A stretch of 47,897 nt of DNA, from assembly GCA_026987115.1 (NCBI GenBank), contig JALSNF010000017.1, positions 1-47,897 of the forward strand, read 5' to 3'. The DNA comes from Desulfurobacteriaceae bacterium. GTDB lineage: Bacteria; Aquificota; Aquificia; Desulfurobacteriales; Desulfurobacteriaceae. The position numbers were made by a program, and so were the translations under genes. A model generated the notes under the pieces. That model had not been told where the DNA came from. It made no database searches and saw only the letters and a program-made list of their open reading frames with translations. This document shows, piece after piece, positions 7,460-16,156 of the stretch; position 1 is the stretch's first letter, and every line of letters begins with the position of its first letter.

Positions 7460-8702
7460 AGAGGTAATAAGGAGCATTTTAAAGGGAGCTCCCCAAAAAG
7501 GAGTGTCCGTTGAACTCTGGAACGGAGAGAAGGTTTGGGGAGAAGGAGATAAGTTAAGAATAAAACTTAACTATCCTTGGTCTTTAAAAGAGGCCTTAAA
7601 GGAAAACTCAGACCTTTCACTGGCAGAAAGCTACATATACGGTTTAGTTGACCTAATAGGGGACATTTACCTTGTCTTCCCAATAGCAGACTGGCTGACT
7701 CAGAGGGAACTTCCCTTTAAAGAGAAAATTAAGATATGGAGGAAGTTAAGGAAAATACCTTCTGGAAGAAGTTTTAAAAAGTGCTGGGCCGAAGTAAACG
7801 GAGAGCTCCACAGCATAGAAAGGGACAAACAAGCAGTCCAGTACCACTACGACGTGTCAAACGACTTTTACAAGCTCTTCCTTGACAAGAACTTGGTCTA
7901 TTCCTGTGCCTACTTTAAAGACCCTAAAGACTCCCTTGACAAAGCCCAAATACAGAAAATAGAACACATATGCAGGAAACTAAACCTTAAAGAGGGAGAG
8001 AAACTACTTGACATAGGTTGTGGGTGGGGAGCTCTCATTATCCACGCCGCAAAGAAATACGGGGTAAAAGCTGTAGGGATAACATTAAGCCAAAATCAGT
8101 ACGAATACGCAAAAGAGAGGATAAAAGAAGAGGGACTTGAAGACAGGTGCACAGTCTTACTTGCCGATTACAGGGAGCTTGACCAGTGGGGAGAGTACGA
8201 CAAGATAGTAAGCGTAGGGATGTTTGAACACGTTGGGAAAAAGAGGGCTCCCACCTACTTTAGCCAAGCTTACAAACTCCTTAAAGAAAAGGGACTCTTC
8301 CTAAACCACGCAATAACAGTCAACTACAGAGAATACGGAACCCCTCCCTCCCAGTTTATCAGGAAGTACGTATTCCCCGACGGGGAGCTCCTTCCCATAT
8401 CAACAACCCTTAACTTTGCCGAAAGAGAAGGCTTTGAAGTAAGGGACGTAGAAGCCTTAAGGGAACACTACACATTAACCCTAATGCACTGGGTAAAAAA
8501 CCTTGAGAGGAACTACGAAAAGGCAAGAGAGTTAGTAGGAGAAGAGAAGTTCAGGATTTGGCGTCTTTACATGGCCTCAAGTGCATACCAGTTCCTAACA
8601 AACAGGATAGGAGTTTACCAGTCCTTACTACTAAAAACCGGAAAAGAAGGGGAAAGCGGAATGCCTTTAACAAGGGAATACATGTACAAGGAGGAGGAGT
8701 AA
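7416..8702 (+). CDS. cfa: Cyclopropane-fatty-acyl-phospholipid synthase family methyltransferase
   Basis: This 428-residue SAM-dependent enzyme matches the CFA/mycolic acid synthase family, which adds a methylene bridge (or methyl group) to unsaturated acyl chains of phospholipids. It has the family's QYHYDVSNDFYKLFLD motif, the SAM-binding loop LLDIGCGWGALIIHAAKKYG, GITLSQNQYEYAKE, VSVGMFEHVG (containing the active-site glutamate) and FIRKYVFPDGELLPI. The first ~130 residues are the usual N-terminal lipid-binding extension. It starts at ATG with GGAGGGAGAG, 44 bp inside pgi. Its place in a glucan operon is unexpected; it may couple membrane modification to growth phase or carbon status, as E. 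coli cfa is a stationary-phase gene. Confidence 0.92.
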   Translation: MEKICNEEELLRINKEVIRSILKGAPQKGVSVELWNGEKVWGEGDKLRIKLNYPWSLKEALKENSDLSLAESYIYGLVDLIGDIYLVFPIADWLTQRELPFKEKIKIWRKLRKIPSGRSFKKCWAEVNGELHSIERDKQAVQYHYDVSNDFYKLFLDKNLVYSCAYFKDPKDSLDKAQIQKIEHICRKLNLKEGEKLLDIGCGWGALIIHAAKKYGVKAVGITLSQNQYEYAKERIKEEGLEDRCTVLLADYRELDQWGEYDKIVSVGMFEHVGKKRAPTYFSQAYKLLKEKGLFLNHAITVNYREYGTPPSQFIRKYVFPDGELLPISTTLNFAEREGFEVRDVEALREHYTLTLMHWVKNLERNYEKARELVGEEKFRIWRLYMASSAYQFLTNRIGVYQSLLLKTGKEGESGMPLTREYMYKEEE

Positions 8703-11198
8703 GTGAAAGCCGTAATAATGGCAGGGGGATTTGGAACGAGAATTCAACCTTTAACTACCTCAATACCAAAACCTATGCTTCCGGTAGTAAACATCCCCAT
8801 GATGGAACACATATTCCAAAACCTTATATCAATGGGAATAGAAGAGTTTGTAATCCTCCTTTACTATAAGCCGGAAGTTATAAAAAACTACTTTAAAGAC
8901 GGCTCAAAGTGGGGAGTTAAGATAAACTACGTTCTACCGGAAGCAGACTTCGGAACGGCAGGGGCAGTAAAAAAAGCCGAAAGTTTCCTAAATGAACCTT
9001 TCATAGTTGTAAGCGGAGACGTTATAACCGACTTTGACCTTAAAGAGCTCGTAGGGTTCCACGAGTTTAAAAAGTCAAAACTTACTTTAGGCTTAACCTC
9101 CGTCCCCAACCCTCTTCAATTTGGAATAGTGATAACAGACAAAAGCGGAAAAATACAGAAGTTCTTAGAAAAACCGGGATGGGGAGAAGTCTTTAGCGAC
9201 ACCATAAATACCGGCATTTACGTTATAGAGCCGGAAATCCTTGACTTTATACCTCCCAACATACCCTTTGACTTCAGCAAAGACCTATTTCCCCTCCTAA
9301 TGGAAAAGGGAATAGAACTTTTCGGGTTTAAACTAAAGGGATACTGGAAAGACGTAGGAAACCCTGACGCTTACAGGGAGGTTCACAAAGACATACTAAC
9401 TGGAAAAGTGAGGATAACCATACCTGGAGAAGTAAAGGAATTTCCTGAGGGAACTTTAATAGTTCAGGGAAAAGTAGAACTTCCAAAAAGTTTAAAGGTT
9501 AAAGGAACGGTAGTTTTAGGTGAGGGAGTTGAAATAGGGGAAGGAACCTTAATCTCAAACTCAGTGATAGGAAAGAACACGTACATAGGAAAGAGAAGCC
9601 GAATTGAGAACTCAGTAATTTGGGAAAGCGTAAAAGTAGGAGACGACGCTAAACTTAAAGACTGTGTAATATGTAGTTATACGGAAATAGGGAACAGGGT
9701 AAAGGCTCAAAAAGGAGCCGTTATATCTCAGAAGGTAAAAATAGAAGATGACGTCCAGATTACAAAAGACGTGGTTATATGGCCAGAAAAGTTCATAGAG
9801 GCCGGGGCTATAGTCAGTGCAAACTTAGTGTGGGGCGAAAAGTGGAGGCGTTCTCTATTTGAAGGAGGAAAGATTTCGGGGAGGATAAACGTAGAACTTT
9901 CACCTGAGCTTGCAGCAAAGCTGGGGGCAGCCTTTGGGAGCACATTAAAAGAGGGAGAGTCAGTATTTGTAAGCAGAGATTACCACAAAACATCAAGAAT
10001 GTTAAAAAGAGCTTTTATATCAGGAGTTTTATCAACAGGAGTTAACGTTTACGACCTTAAAGAACTTTCACTCCCCGCAATGAGGTTTTTCCTCCAGAAA
10101 TCGGATAAAGCCGCCGGAATCCACTTTAAAGCCTCAACAGAAAGCCCCGGCCATACAGATATACTCTTTTTCGCAGGAGATGGAACCCAGATAACAACCG
10201 GTACCGAGAAAAACATAGAAAGAATTTTCTTTAGGGAAAAATTTAGGAGAGTAAGCGCCAGCGAAATTGGGAAGATAAAAGAGACCAACCTCTCTTACGA
10301 GCTTTACGAAAAGAGAATAAAAGAGCTAATAGACCATAAGATAAAACAGCCTTCCTTTAGAGTAGTAGTTGACCTTATGAACGGCGTATATTCTGACCTT
10401 TATCCAGAGCTCCTTGCCTTCTTTCACATTGACAGCATAGTCCTTAACTCATATCCATCAGAGACAAAACTTACCCAATTCTTAAACCTTAAAAAGAAAT
10501 CTGTAAAAACCGTCTCAGATATAGTAAAAGCTACCTCCTCAGATATGGGCTTCATCATCTTTCCCCACGGAGAGAGCTTAAAAGTAATCTCAGACAAAGG
10601 AGAAGAGGTAGAAGGCTACAAGCTACTACTTGCACTTATAAAACTAATTGACGAAACGGCACTTAAACCATTAAAAGTGTTAGTACCGGTAAGTTGTCCT
10701 TCAGTTTTAGACAAGAAACTAAAGAAGGTCATAATAGAGAGAGGTAAGTTTAACGGACAGAAAGGACAGCTTTTAAAACAGTACTACTTTATAGGCGACA
10801 TAGAAGGGAACTTCGTTTTTACAGACTTTTCAATATCTCCAGACGCCGTTTTCTCAAGTATAAAGCTCCTTGAACTTCTAAGTCTAACAGGTAAGAGTAT
10901 CTCAAAGGTTATAGAGGAAATTCCAGACTTCTACTTCAACTTTAAAAGCTTAAGCTGTCCTTCAAGTAAGAAGGCAAAAGTAATGAGGCTCCTATCGGAA
11001 GAGGCTATGGAGAAAGAGGCATCGTTCATAGACGGGATAAAGATATTCTTCAACGGAGATTGGGTTCTCTTAGTCCCAGACAAACACAAGGAAGAGATAA
11101 AGGTCTTCGTTCAGTCAAAGAGTAAAGAGAGGGGAGAAGAGCTCCTTAAAACCTACTTAGAAAAGGTGGAAAGTTGGATAGAGGAAAAGTCAGCCTAA
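8703..11198 (+). CDS. Sugar-1-phosphate nucleotidyltransferase / phosphomannomutase-like fusion
   Basis: An 831-residue three-part protein. Residues 1-230 are a nucleotidyltransferase with MAGGFGTRIQPLT, SIPKPMLPVVN, FGTAGAV and VVSGDVITDFD, which make NDP-sugars from sugar-1-phosphate and NTP. Residues about 245-370 are a left-handed beta-helix of hexapeptide repeats. Residues about 380-831 follow the phosphomannomutase/phosphoglucomutase layout, but the usual TASHNP phosphoserine loop is changed to KASTESPG, so mutase activity is doubtful. This architecture is often annotated mannose-1-phosphate guanylyltransferase; surrounded by glucan genes it could equally supply UDP- or ADP-glucose. No separate glgC is in the window. 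GTG start with GGAGGAGG; it overlaps the next gene by 25 bp. Confidence 0.8.
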   Translation: MKAVIMAGGFGTRIQPLTTSIPKPMLPVVNIPMMEHIFQNLISMGIEEFVILLYYKPEVIKNYFKDGSKWGVKINYVLPEADFGTAGAVKKAESFLNEPFIVVSGDVITDFDLKELVGFHEFKKSKLTLGLTSVPNPLQFGIVITDKSGKIQKFLEKPGWGEVFSDTINTGIYVIEPEILDFIPPNIPFDFSKDLFPLLMEKGIELFGFKLKGYWKDVGNPDAYREVHKDILTGKVRITIPGEVKEFPEGTLIVQGKVELPKSLKVKGTVVLGEGVEIGEGTLISNSVIGKNTYIGKRSRIENSVIWESVKVGDDAKLKDCVICSYTEIGNRVKAQKGAVISQKVKIEDDVQITKDVVIWPEKFIEAGAIVSANLVWGEKWRRSLFEGGKISGRINVELSPELAAKLGAAFGSTLKEGESVFVSRDYHKTSRMLKRAFISGVLSTGVNVYDLKELSLPAMRFFLQKSDKAAGIHFKASTESPGHTDILFFAGDGTQITTGTEKNIERIFFREKFRRVSASEIGKIKETNLSYELYEKRIKELIDHKIKQPSFRVVVDLMNGVYSDLYPELLAFFHIDSIVLNSYPSETKLTQFLNLKKKSVKTVSDIVKATSSDMGFIIFPHGESLKVISDKGEEVEGYKLLLALIKLIDETALKPLKVLVPVSCPSVLDKKLKKVIIERGKFNGQKGQLLKQYYFIGDIEGNFVFTDFSISPDAVFSSIKLLELLSLTGKSISKVIEEIPDFYFNFKSLSCPSSKKAKVMRLLSEEAMEKEASFIDGIKIFFNGDWVLLVPDKHKEEIKVFVQSKSKERGEELLKTYLEKVESWIEEKSA

Positions 11199-13180
11199 TT
11201 TTCCTGTGGCACATGCACCAGCCAATCTACAAGGACGGAATAGACGAGGAGTACAAAGCTCCTTGGACCTTCCTTCACGGAATAAAGGATTACTACGACA
11301 TGCCTTACCACTTATCAAAGTTTAAGAAACTAAAAGCCGTCTTTAACTTAACTCCCTCTTTAATAGTTCAGCTCAAAGAGTACGCCGAGGGAGGAAGTAA
11401 GTGCCTTTTCTTAAAGACCTTAAGGAAAGAGGTTAAAAGCCTAACGAGGAAAGAGAAGCTATTCCTATTAAAGTTTTTCTTTAAAAGCCCGGTAAAGACT
11501 ATGATTTCCCCTTTAAAGGATTACTTTAAACTCTACCTTCAAAAAGAAAGGCTTTCTGAGGAAGAGTTTATAGACAGGACAACAAATCAAGACTTCCTAA
11601 ACCTTGAGGTTCTCTTTCTCCTTTCTTGGTGCGGAAACTACTTAAGGGAAAACTCTAAACTGGTAAAAGGGCTCATTGAAAAAGGCAACGGCTTTTCAGA
11701 AGAGGAGAAGCTAAAGCTTATAAAAGAGCTAACTGAGTTTATAGGTAAAATCCTTCCCCTTTATAAAGAGATGCAGGAAGAGGGGAAAATAGAAATATCA
11801 ACAACTCCGTTTTACCACCCGATTTTGCCACTGCTTCTAAATGTTGAAAGTGCGAAGGAAACGACTCCTTGGATAAAGCTTCCGGGGCTCCACGTCTCTT
11901 TCAAAGAGGACGCAGAAGAACAACTAAGAAAAGCTTTAGCACTTTACAGAGAGGAATTTGGAAGAGAGTGTTTAGGAATCTGGCCAGCTGAAGGTGGGAT
12001 AAGCGAAGAGTGTATTGAGCTCTTTGGAAGCTCAGGAGTAAAGTGGAGTGCTTCAGATGAAGAAGTTCTCTTAAACTCACTAGAATCTAAGGGAAGAGAA
12101 GCCATATACAAAAGCTATGAGTTTAAGGGAGTTAAACTATTTTTTAGGGATAGGGAGTTAAGCGACTTAATCGGCTTTACGTACCACGACTTAAAAGAGG
12201 AAGAGGCAGTTAACGACTTTATAGACAGGTTAAAAAACAAAAAAGGCAAGGTAGTAGCGGTTATACTTGACGGTGAGAACTGCTGGGAGTTTTACAACAA
12301 AAACGGCTGGCCTTTTAGAGAACTGTTATACAAGCGTTTAGAAGAAGAGGAGTGGATAGAAACTGTGCTTCCAAGTGAACTAGAAGCAGAAGAGAAGTTA
12401 AGTAGGATAAAGGCCGGAAGTTGGATAAACGGGAACTTTTTGGTATGGATAGGGAGTAAGGAGAAAAACAGGGCTTGGGAGCTCCTTGGAAGGGCAAAAT
12501 CTAAAGTAGAGGAGAAAAAAGAGAAAGAAGGATATGAAAGAGCAAAAGAGAAGATATTAACAGCAGAGGGTAGCGATTGGTTTTGGTGGCTTGACGAATA
12601 CCGTCAAAGCGAAGAGAGCCAACTATTTGAATCCCTATTTAGGAGCTTCTTAATAGGAGCTCTCAAAGAAGTAGAAGAAGAGCCAGATTACGAGCTTCTA
12701 ACTCCCCTGATAAAGGTTGAGAGGAAAGACTTTCCACCTAACAACTACATAAAACCAAAAATAGACGGGGAAATAACCAATTACTACGAGTGGTTAAACG
12801 CCGGAAGAGTAAGACTTAGCGGCATATCAACTATGGAAAGGAGCAAAAGGGTAATAAAAGAGCTCCTTTACGGCTACGACGAGACGGGAAACCTCTACCT
12901 CTTAATAAGAGGAGACTTTGAGAAACTTAGAGGAAAGGAAATTTCCTTTAAACTGGTCTTCCTAAACTCAGTTCAAAAGGAGGTAGAGCCGAAAGAGTTT
13001 AAGGTTAAAAAAGTGGCGGAGATTAAAGTCCCTGCTGAAGAAGTTAAGGAGTTTTTCGGGAAAAAAGCAAAACTCTTAATAAAACTCTTCGTAAACGGCA
13101 AACTACTTGAAGAGGCTCCTTTAATGAGCTTTGCCGTTTTAGAGCTTGACAGGAACTTTCTAGAGGAGTGGATAGTATAA
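11174..13180 (+). CDS. Glycoside hydrolase family 57 protein (alpha-amylase/amylopullulanase type)
   Basis: A 668-residue GH57 enzyme (COG1449-like). It starts with the conserved LIFLWHMHQPIY motif. The probable nucleophile is E273 in LGIWPAEGGIS and the acid/base D366 in VILDGENCWEF, both in standard GH57 positions. No signal peptide is present, so it acts in the cytoplasm, presumably cutting alpha-1,4 (or alpha-1,6) links of stored glucan. Start is probably TTG at 11174 with GGTGGA just upstream, because the next Met falls inside the HMHQP motif. It overlaps the preceding gene by 25 bp and ends one base into the ATG of the next GH57 gene, so the two are likely translationally coupled. Exact bond specificity cannot be read from sequence. 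Confidence 0.88.
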   Translation: MDRGKVSLIFLWHMHQPIYKDGIDEEYKAPWTFLHGIKDYYDMPYHLSKFKKLKAVFNLTPSLIVQLKEYAEGGSKCLFLKTLRKEVKSLTRKEKLFLLKFFFKSPVKTMISPLKDYFKLYLQKERLSEEEFIDRTTNQDFLNLEVLFLLSWCGNYLRENSKLVKGLIEKGNGFSEEEKLKLIKELTEFIGKILPLYKEMQEEGKIEISTTPFYHPILPLLLNVESAKETTPWIKLPGLHVSFKEDAEEQLRKALALYREEFGRECLGIWPAEGGISEECIELFGSSGVKWSASDEEVLLNSLESKGREAIYKSYEFKGVKLFFRDRELSDLIGFTYHDLKEEEAVNDFIDRLKNKKGKVVAVILDGENCWEFYNKNGWPFRELLYKRLEEEEWIETVLPSELEAEEKLSRIKAGSWINGNFLVWIGSKEKNRAWELLGRAKSKVEEKKEKEGYERAKEKILTAEGSDWFWWLDEYRQSEESQLFESLFRSFLIGALKEVEEEPDYELLTPLIKVERKDFPPNNYIKPKIDGEITNYYEWLNAGRVRLSGISTMERSKRVIKELLYGYDETGNLYLLIRGDFEKLRGKEISFKLVFLNSVQKEVEPKEFKVKKVAEIKVPAEEVKEFFGKKAKLLIKLFVNGKLLEEAPLMSFAVLELDRNFLEEWIV

Positions 13181-15129
13181 TGGGGAAAATACTTTTTGGA
13201 GTTCACAACCACCAACCTGTTGATAACTTCCACGAAATCGTAGAGAGAGCAATAGACAGGTCGTACTTCCCTTTCATAAAGGAAGCAGAAAAACACCCCA
13301 AATTTAAGTTCTCCCTCCACTTTAGCGGGTGGCTCTTTAACTACATTAAGGAAAAAAGGGAAGAGCTCTTTAAGTTAATTAAAAAGATGGTTGAAAGGGG
13401 ACAGGTAGAGCTCTTTACAGGAGGGTATTACGAGCCGATACTTCCTTCAATACCAAGTAGCTATAGAAGAGCTCAAATTGAAAAGCTTAACTCCTTCATA
13501 AAAGAGAACTTTGGAATAACTCCAAAAGGACTTTGGCTGGCAGAAAGGGTATGGGACGAAGAGATAATAAAAGACCTCGTTGAATGTGGAATAGAGTACG
13601 TGGTAGTTGACGACTACCACTTTATTTGTGCAGGGTTTAAAAGGGAGGAACTAAACGGCTACTTCCTAACCGAAAATCAAGGCTACGCCTTAAAGGTTTA
13701 CCCAATAGACAAAAAACTCAGATACTTAATTCCCTTTAAAAACCTCGGAGAAATTGAAAAGTACCTAAAAGGGACTTGGGGAACCAAGGTCCTCTTTGAC
13801 GACGGAGAGAAGTTTGGCCTCTGGCCTGGCACTTACAGATGGGTTTACGAAGAAGGGTGGCTGAAGGAATTTTTTAAAGCTTTTGAAGAGGGAGTTTTGG
13901 AAGGGGAGCTCTTTTCAGAAAACTCAACGAAAGAAAAGCCGTTGGGAGTAGCCTACCTGCCCACCTGCTCCTACTACGAAATGGGGATGTGGAGCCTTCC
14001 TACAGACAGGTACATAGAAATAACAAAGTTAAAGGAAACATTAAGGAAACTGGGAGTTGAAGAGGAAGAATTTATAAGGGGTTCCATCTGGAAAAATTTC
14101 TTCGTCAAGTACTCTGAAAGCAACTACATGCACAAGAGAATGATTCAGGTAGCCAAGGAAGCCTCAGGGAAGAAGGAGATAGAAGAAGAGGTTATGAAAT
14201 CCCAGTGCAACGACGTGTTCTGGCACGGAATCTTTGGAGGATTATACCTTCCAAACCTCAGGGACAACTTCTGGAAGTACCTAATAAGAGCAGAAAAAGC
14301 GCTAAACAAAAAAAGTGCCCAAGTTAAAGACATAGACTTTGACGGTTTCCCCGAAATCATTCTCCACACAAAGGAAACAATAGGAGTAATATCTTTAAAG
14401 GACGGTAGCCTCTTAGAGCTCTCCCTCAAAGACTTTGAAGTAAACCTACAAAATACCTTAACCAGAAGAAGAGAGTGGTACCACTCCTTAAAGGAAGAAA
14501 GGGGTAAAGAAAGCGAAAACGGAATCGCAACAATTCACGAGATAACTCCCAAAATAGAGGGAGAACTAAAAGATAAACTCGCCTTTGACTGGCACAGGAA
14601 GAGCTCCTTCATCTGCCACATCTTAAAAAGAGAACCCTCTTTAAAAGAAGCCTTTAAAGAAGAAATGGAAGAAGTTGGAGACTTTGCAAACCAACCTTAC
14701 CAGTTAATAAGTATAAGTGAAAACACTCTAATAATTGAAAGGAAGGGAGGAATTTACATAAACGACACAAAATACCCTGCGACTTTAAAAAAGACCTTTA
14801 CACTTGAAGCCTCAAGGCTAAAAGCGGTAATTGAACTTAAAACCGAATACTTAAACCAACTTACCTTCGGCACCGAGATAAACCTTCACTTCCAAAACCC
14901 AAAGCCAACAATAGTTGAACTTAATAGAGGAATAAAAGTAAAAGACGAACCGCTAGAAGTCTCTATTTTCCACGAAGGTGAAAGAGTAATTTACTATCCC
15001 ATAGAAACGGTTCATCAGGTTGAAAAAGGAGCTGAATCAACGATTCAAGGAACTTCTTTCCTAATTCTCCAAAAAGTAAAGGCCGGAAAACTAAAAACAG
15101 AAATCACTTTAGAGGTAAAAAATGTCTGA
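13180..15129 (+). CDS. 4-alpha-glucanotransferase, GH57
   Basis: A 649-residue protein closely following Thermococcus litoralis 4-alpha-glucanotransferase (659 residues) along its whole length: GVHNHQPVDNF at the N-terminus, LHFSGWL, ELFTGGYYEPIL, GLWLAERVWDEE with nucleophile E122, VVVDDYHF, LFDDGEKFGLWPGTYRWVYE carrying the acid/base Asp (207/208), and SQCNDVFWHGIFGG. The C-terminal beta-sandwich domain is also present. It transfers maltooligosaccharide units between alpha-1,4-glucans, in the cytoplasm. I prefer ATG at 13180, overlapping the upstream TAA, over the GTG at 13168, because GAGGAG at 13163-13168 can serve only the ATG. Overlaps galT by 8 bp. Confidence 0.93.
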   Translation: MGKILFGVHNHQPVDNFHEIVERAIDRSYFPFIKEAEKHPKFKFSLHFSGWLFNYIKEKREELFKLIKKMVERGQVELFTGGYYEPILPSIPSSYRRAQIEKLNSFIKENFGITPKGLWLAERVWDEEIIKDLVECGIEYVVVDDYHFICAGFKREELNGYFLTENQGYALKVYPIDKKLRYLIPFKNLGEIEKYLKGTWGTKVLFDDGEKFGLWPGTYRWVYEEGWLKEFFKAFEEGVLEGELFSENSTKEKPLGVAYLPTCSYYEMGMWSLPTDRYIEITKLKETLRKLGVEEEEFIRGSIWKNFFVKYSESNYMHKRMIQVAKEASGKKEIEEEVMKSQCNDVFWHGIFGGLYLPNLRDNFWKYLIRAEKALNKKSAQVKDIDFDGFPEIILHTKETIGVISLKDGSLLELSLKDFEVNLQNTLTRRREWYHSLKEERGKESENGIATIHEITPKIEGELKDKLAFDWHRKSSFICHILKREPSLKEAFKEEMEEVGDFANQPYQLISISENTLIIERKGGIYINDTKYPATLKKTFTLEASRLKAVIELKTEYLNQLTFGTEINLHFQNPKPTIVELNRGIKVKDEPLEVSIFHEGERVIYYPIETVHQVEKGAESTIQGTSFLILQKVKAGKLKTEITLEVKNV

Positions 15130-16156
15130 GCTTAGATATAACTACCTTTGGGACACGTGGTCAGTGATAGCTCCTGAAAGGGAAAGGAGACCTCACGACT
15201 ACCCGGTTCACGCCTACATGAGCACGGTTCCACCTGAAAAGTGCCCCTTTGAACCTGGAAAAGAGAGGATAACTCCCCACGAGATATTTGCGATAAGGGA
15301 GCCTGGAACGGAGCCAGACTCACCAGGGTGGAAAGTAAGGGTAATTCCCAACAAGTACCCGGCTCTGAGAATAGAAGCCCCACCTGAAAGGAAGGGGACC
15401 TGTATATACGATAGGGTGGGAGGTTTTGGAGCCCACGAAATAGTTATTGAAACCCCAGACCACTACAAAACCTTCTACAACTTCTCACAAAAGGAAGTAG
15501 AGCTTGTACTTACCACATACAGGGAAAGGATAAAGAGCCTAAGCGGAGACAAAAGGATATCTTACATATTGGTTTTTAAAAACTACGGAAGGGACGCAGG
15601 AGCGTCAATTTCCCACTCCCACTCACAAATAATAGCAACCCCTCAAATACCGGAAAAAGTTGAAAGGGTAATTGAACAGAGCAGGAGATACTACGCCACA
15701 AAAAGAAGGTGCTACCTTTGCGACGAAATAAACCTTGAGCTAAACCTAATGGACAGGATAGTTTACGAAAACGAAGAAATAGTAGTTTACTGTCCCTTTG
15801 CTTCCCTATTTCCCTTTCAGATGAGAATAACCCCAAAAAGACACAGAGCCTCATTCCAAGAGTCAACAGACGAAGAAATTAAGCTGATTGCCGACGCCCT
15901 AAGGCAGGCCTTAAAACGGCTTTACAAAGCCTTAGTTAACCCTCCCTATAACTTCTTTATACACACCAAACCCCCCGAAAGGGAAAGGGCCGACCGCCCT
16001 AACTACTTTAAAGGAATGGAGAGCTTTTTCCACTGGTACATTGAAATAATCCCGCGCATATCAATACCGGCAGGCTTTGAGTTTGGCTCAGGCTACTACA
16101 TAAACCCTACTTCTCCCGAAACGGCAGCCAAATTCTTAAGAGAGGTTGTGCTATGA
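15122..16156 (+). CDS. galT: GalT-family nucleotidyltransferase (galactose-1-P uridylyltransferase or ADP-glucose phosphorylase)
   Basis: A 344-residue HIT-superfamily GalT-like enzyme. The active-site motif is SHSHSQ with H165 and nucleophile H167, in place of the NPHPHGQ of E. coli GalT. The first zinc motif is C41-P-F-E44, where many GalT proteins have C-x-x-C, so the structural metal site is altered. A second pair, CYLCDE, lies mid-protein. The enzyme moves an NMP between sugar-1-phosphates through a histidine intermediate. Sitting between the glucanotransferase and glycogen synthase with no other galactose genes nearby, it may act on glucose nucleotides, like the plant GalT homologue that is an ADP-glucose phosphorylase. 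Its stop overlaps the glgA start (ATGA). Confidence 0.8.
   Translation: MSELRYNYLWDTWSVIAPERERRPHDYPVHAYMSTVPPEKCPFEPGKERITPHEIFAIREPGTEPDSPGWKVRVIPNKYPALRIEAPPERKGTCIYDRVGGFGAHEIVIETPDHYKTFYNFSQKEVELVLTTYRERIKSLSGDKRISYILVFKNYGRDAGASISHSHSQIIATPQIPEKVERVIEQSRRYYATKRRCYLCDEINLELNLMDRIVYENEEIVVYCPFASLFPFQMRITPKRHRASFQESTDEEIKLIADALRQALKRLYKALVNPPYNFFIHTKPPERERADRPNYFKGMESFFHWYIEIIPRISIPAGFEFGSGYYINPTSPETAAKFLREVVL

Noticed and set aside
13168-13179. GTG start giving four extra residues on the glucanotransferase
   Set aside because: GAGGAG overlaps this GTG and fits the ATG at 13180; homologues start near that Met.
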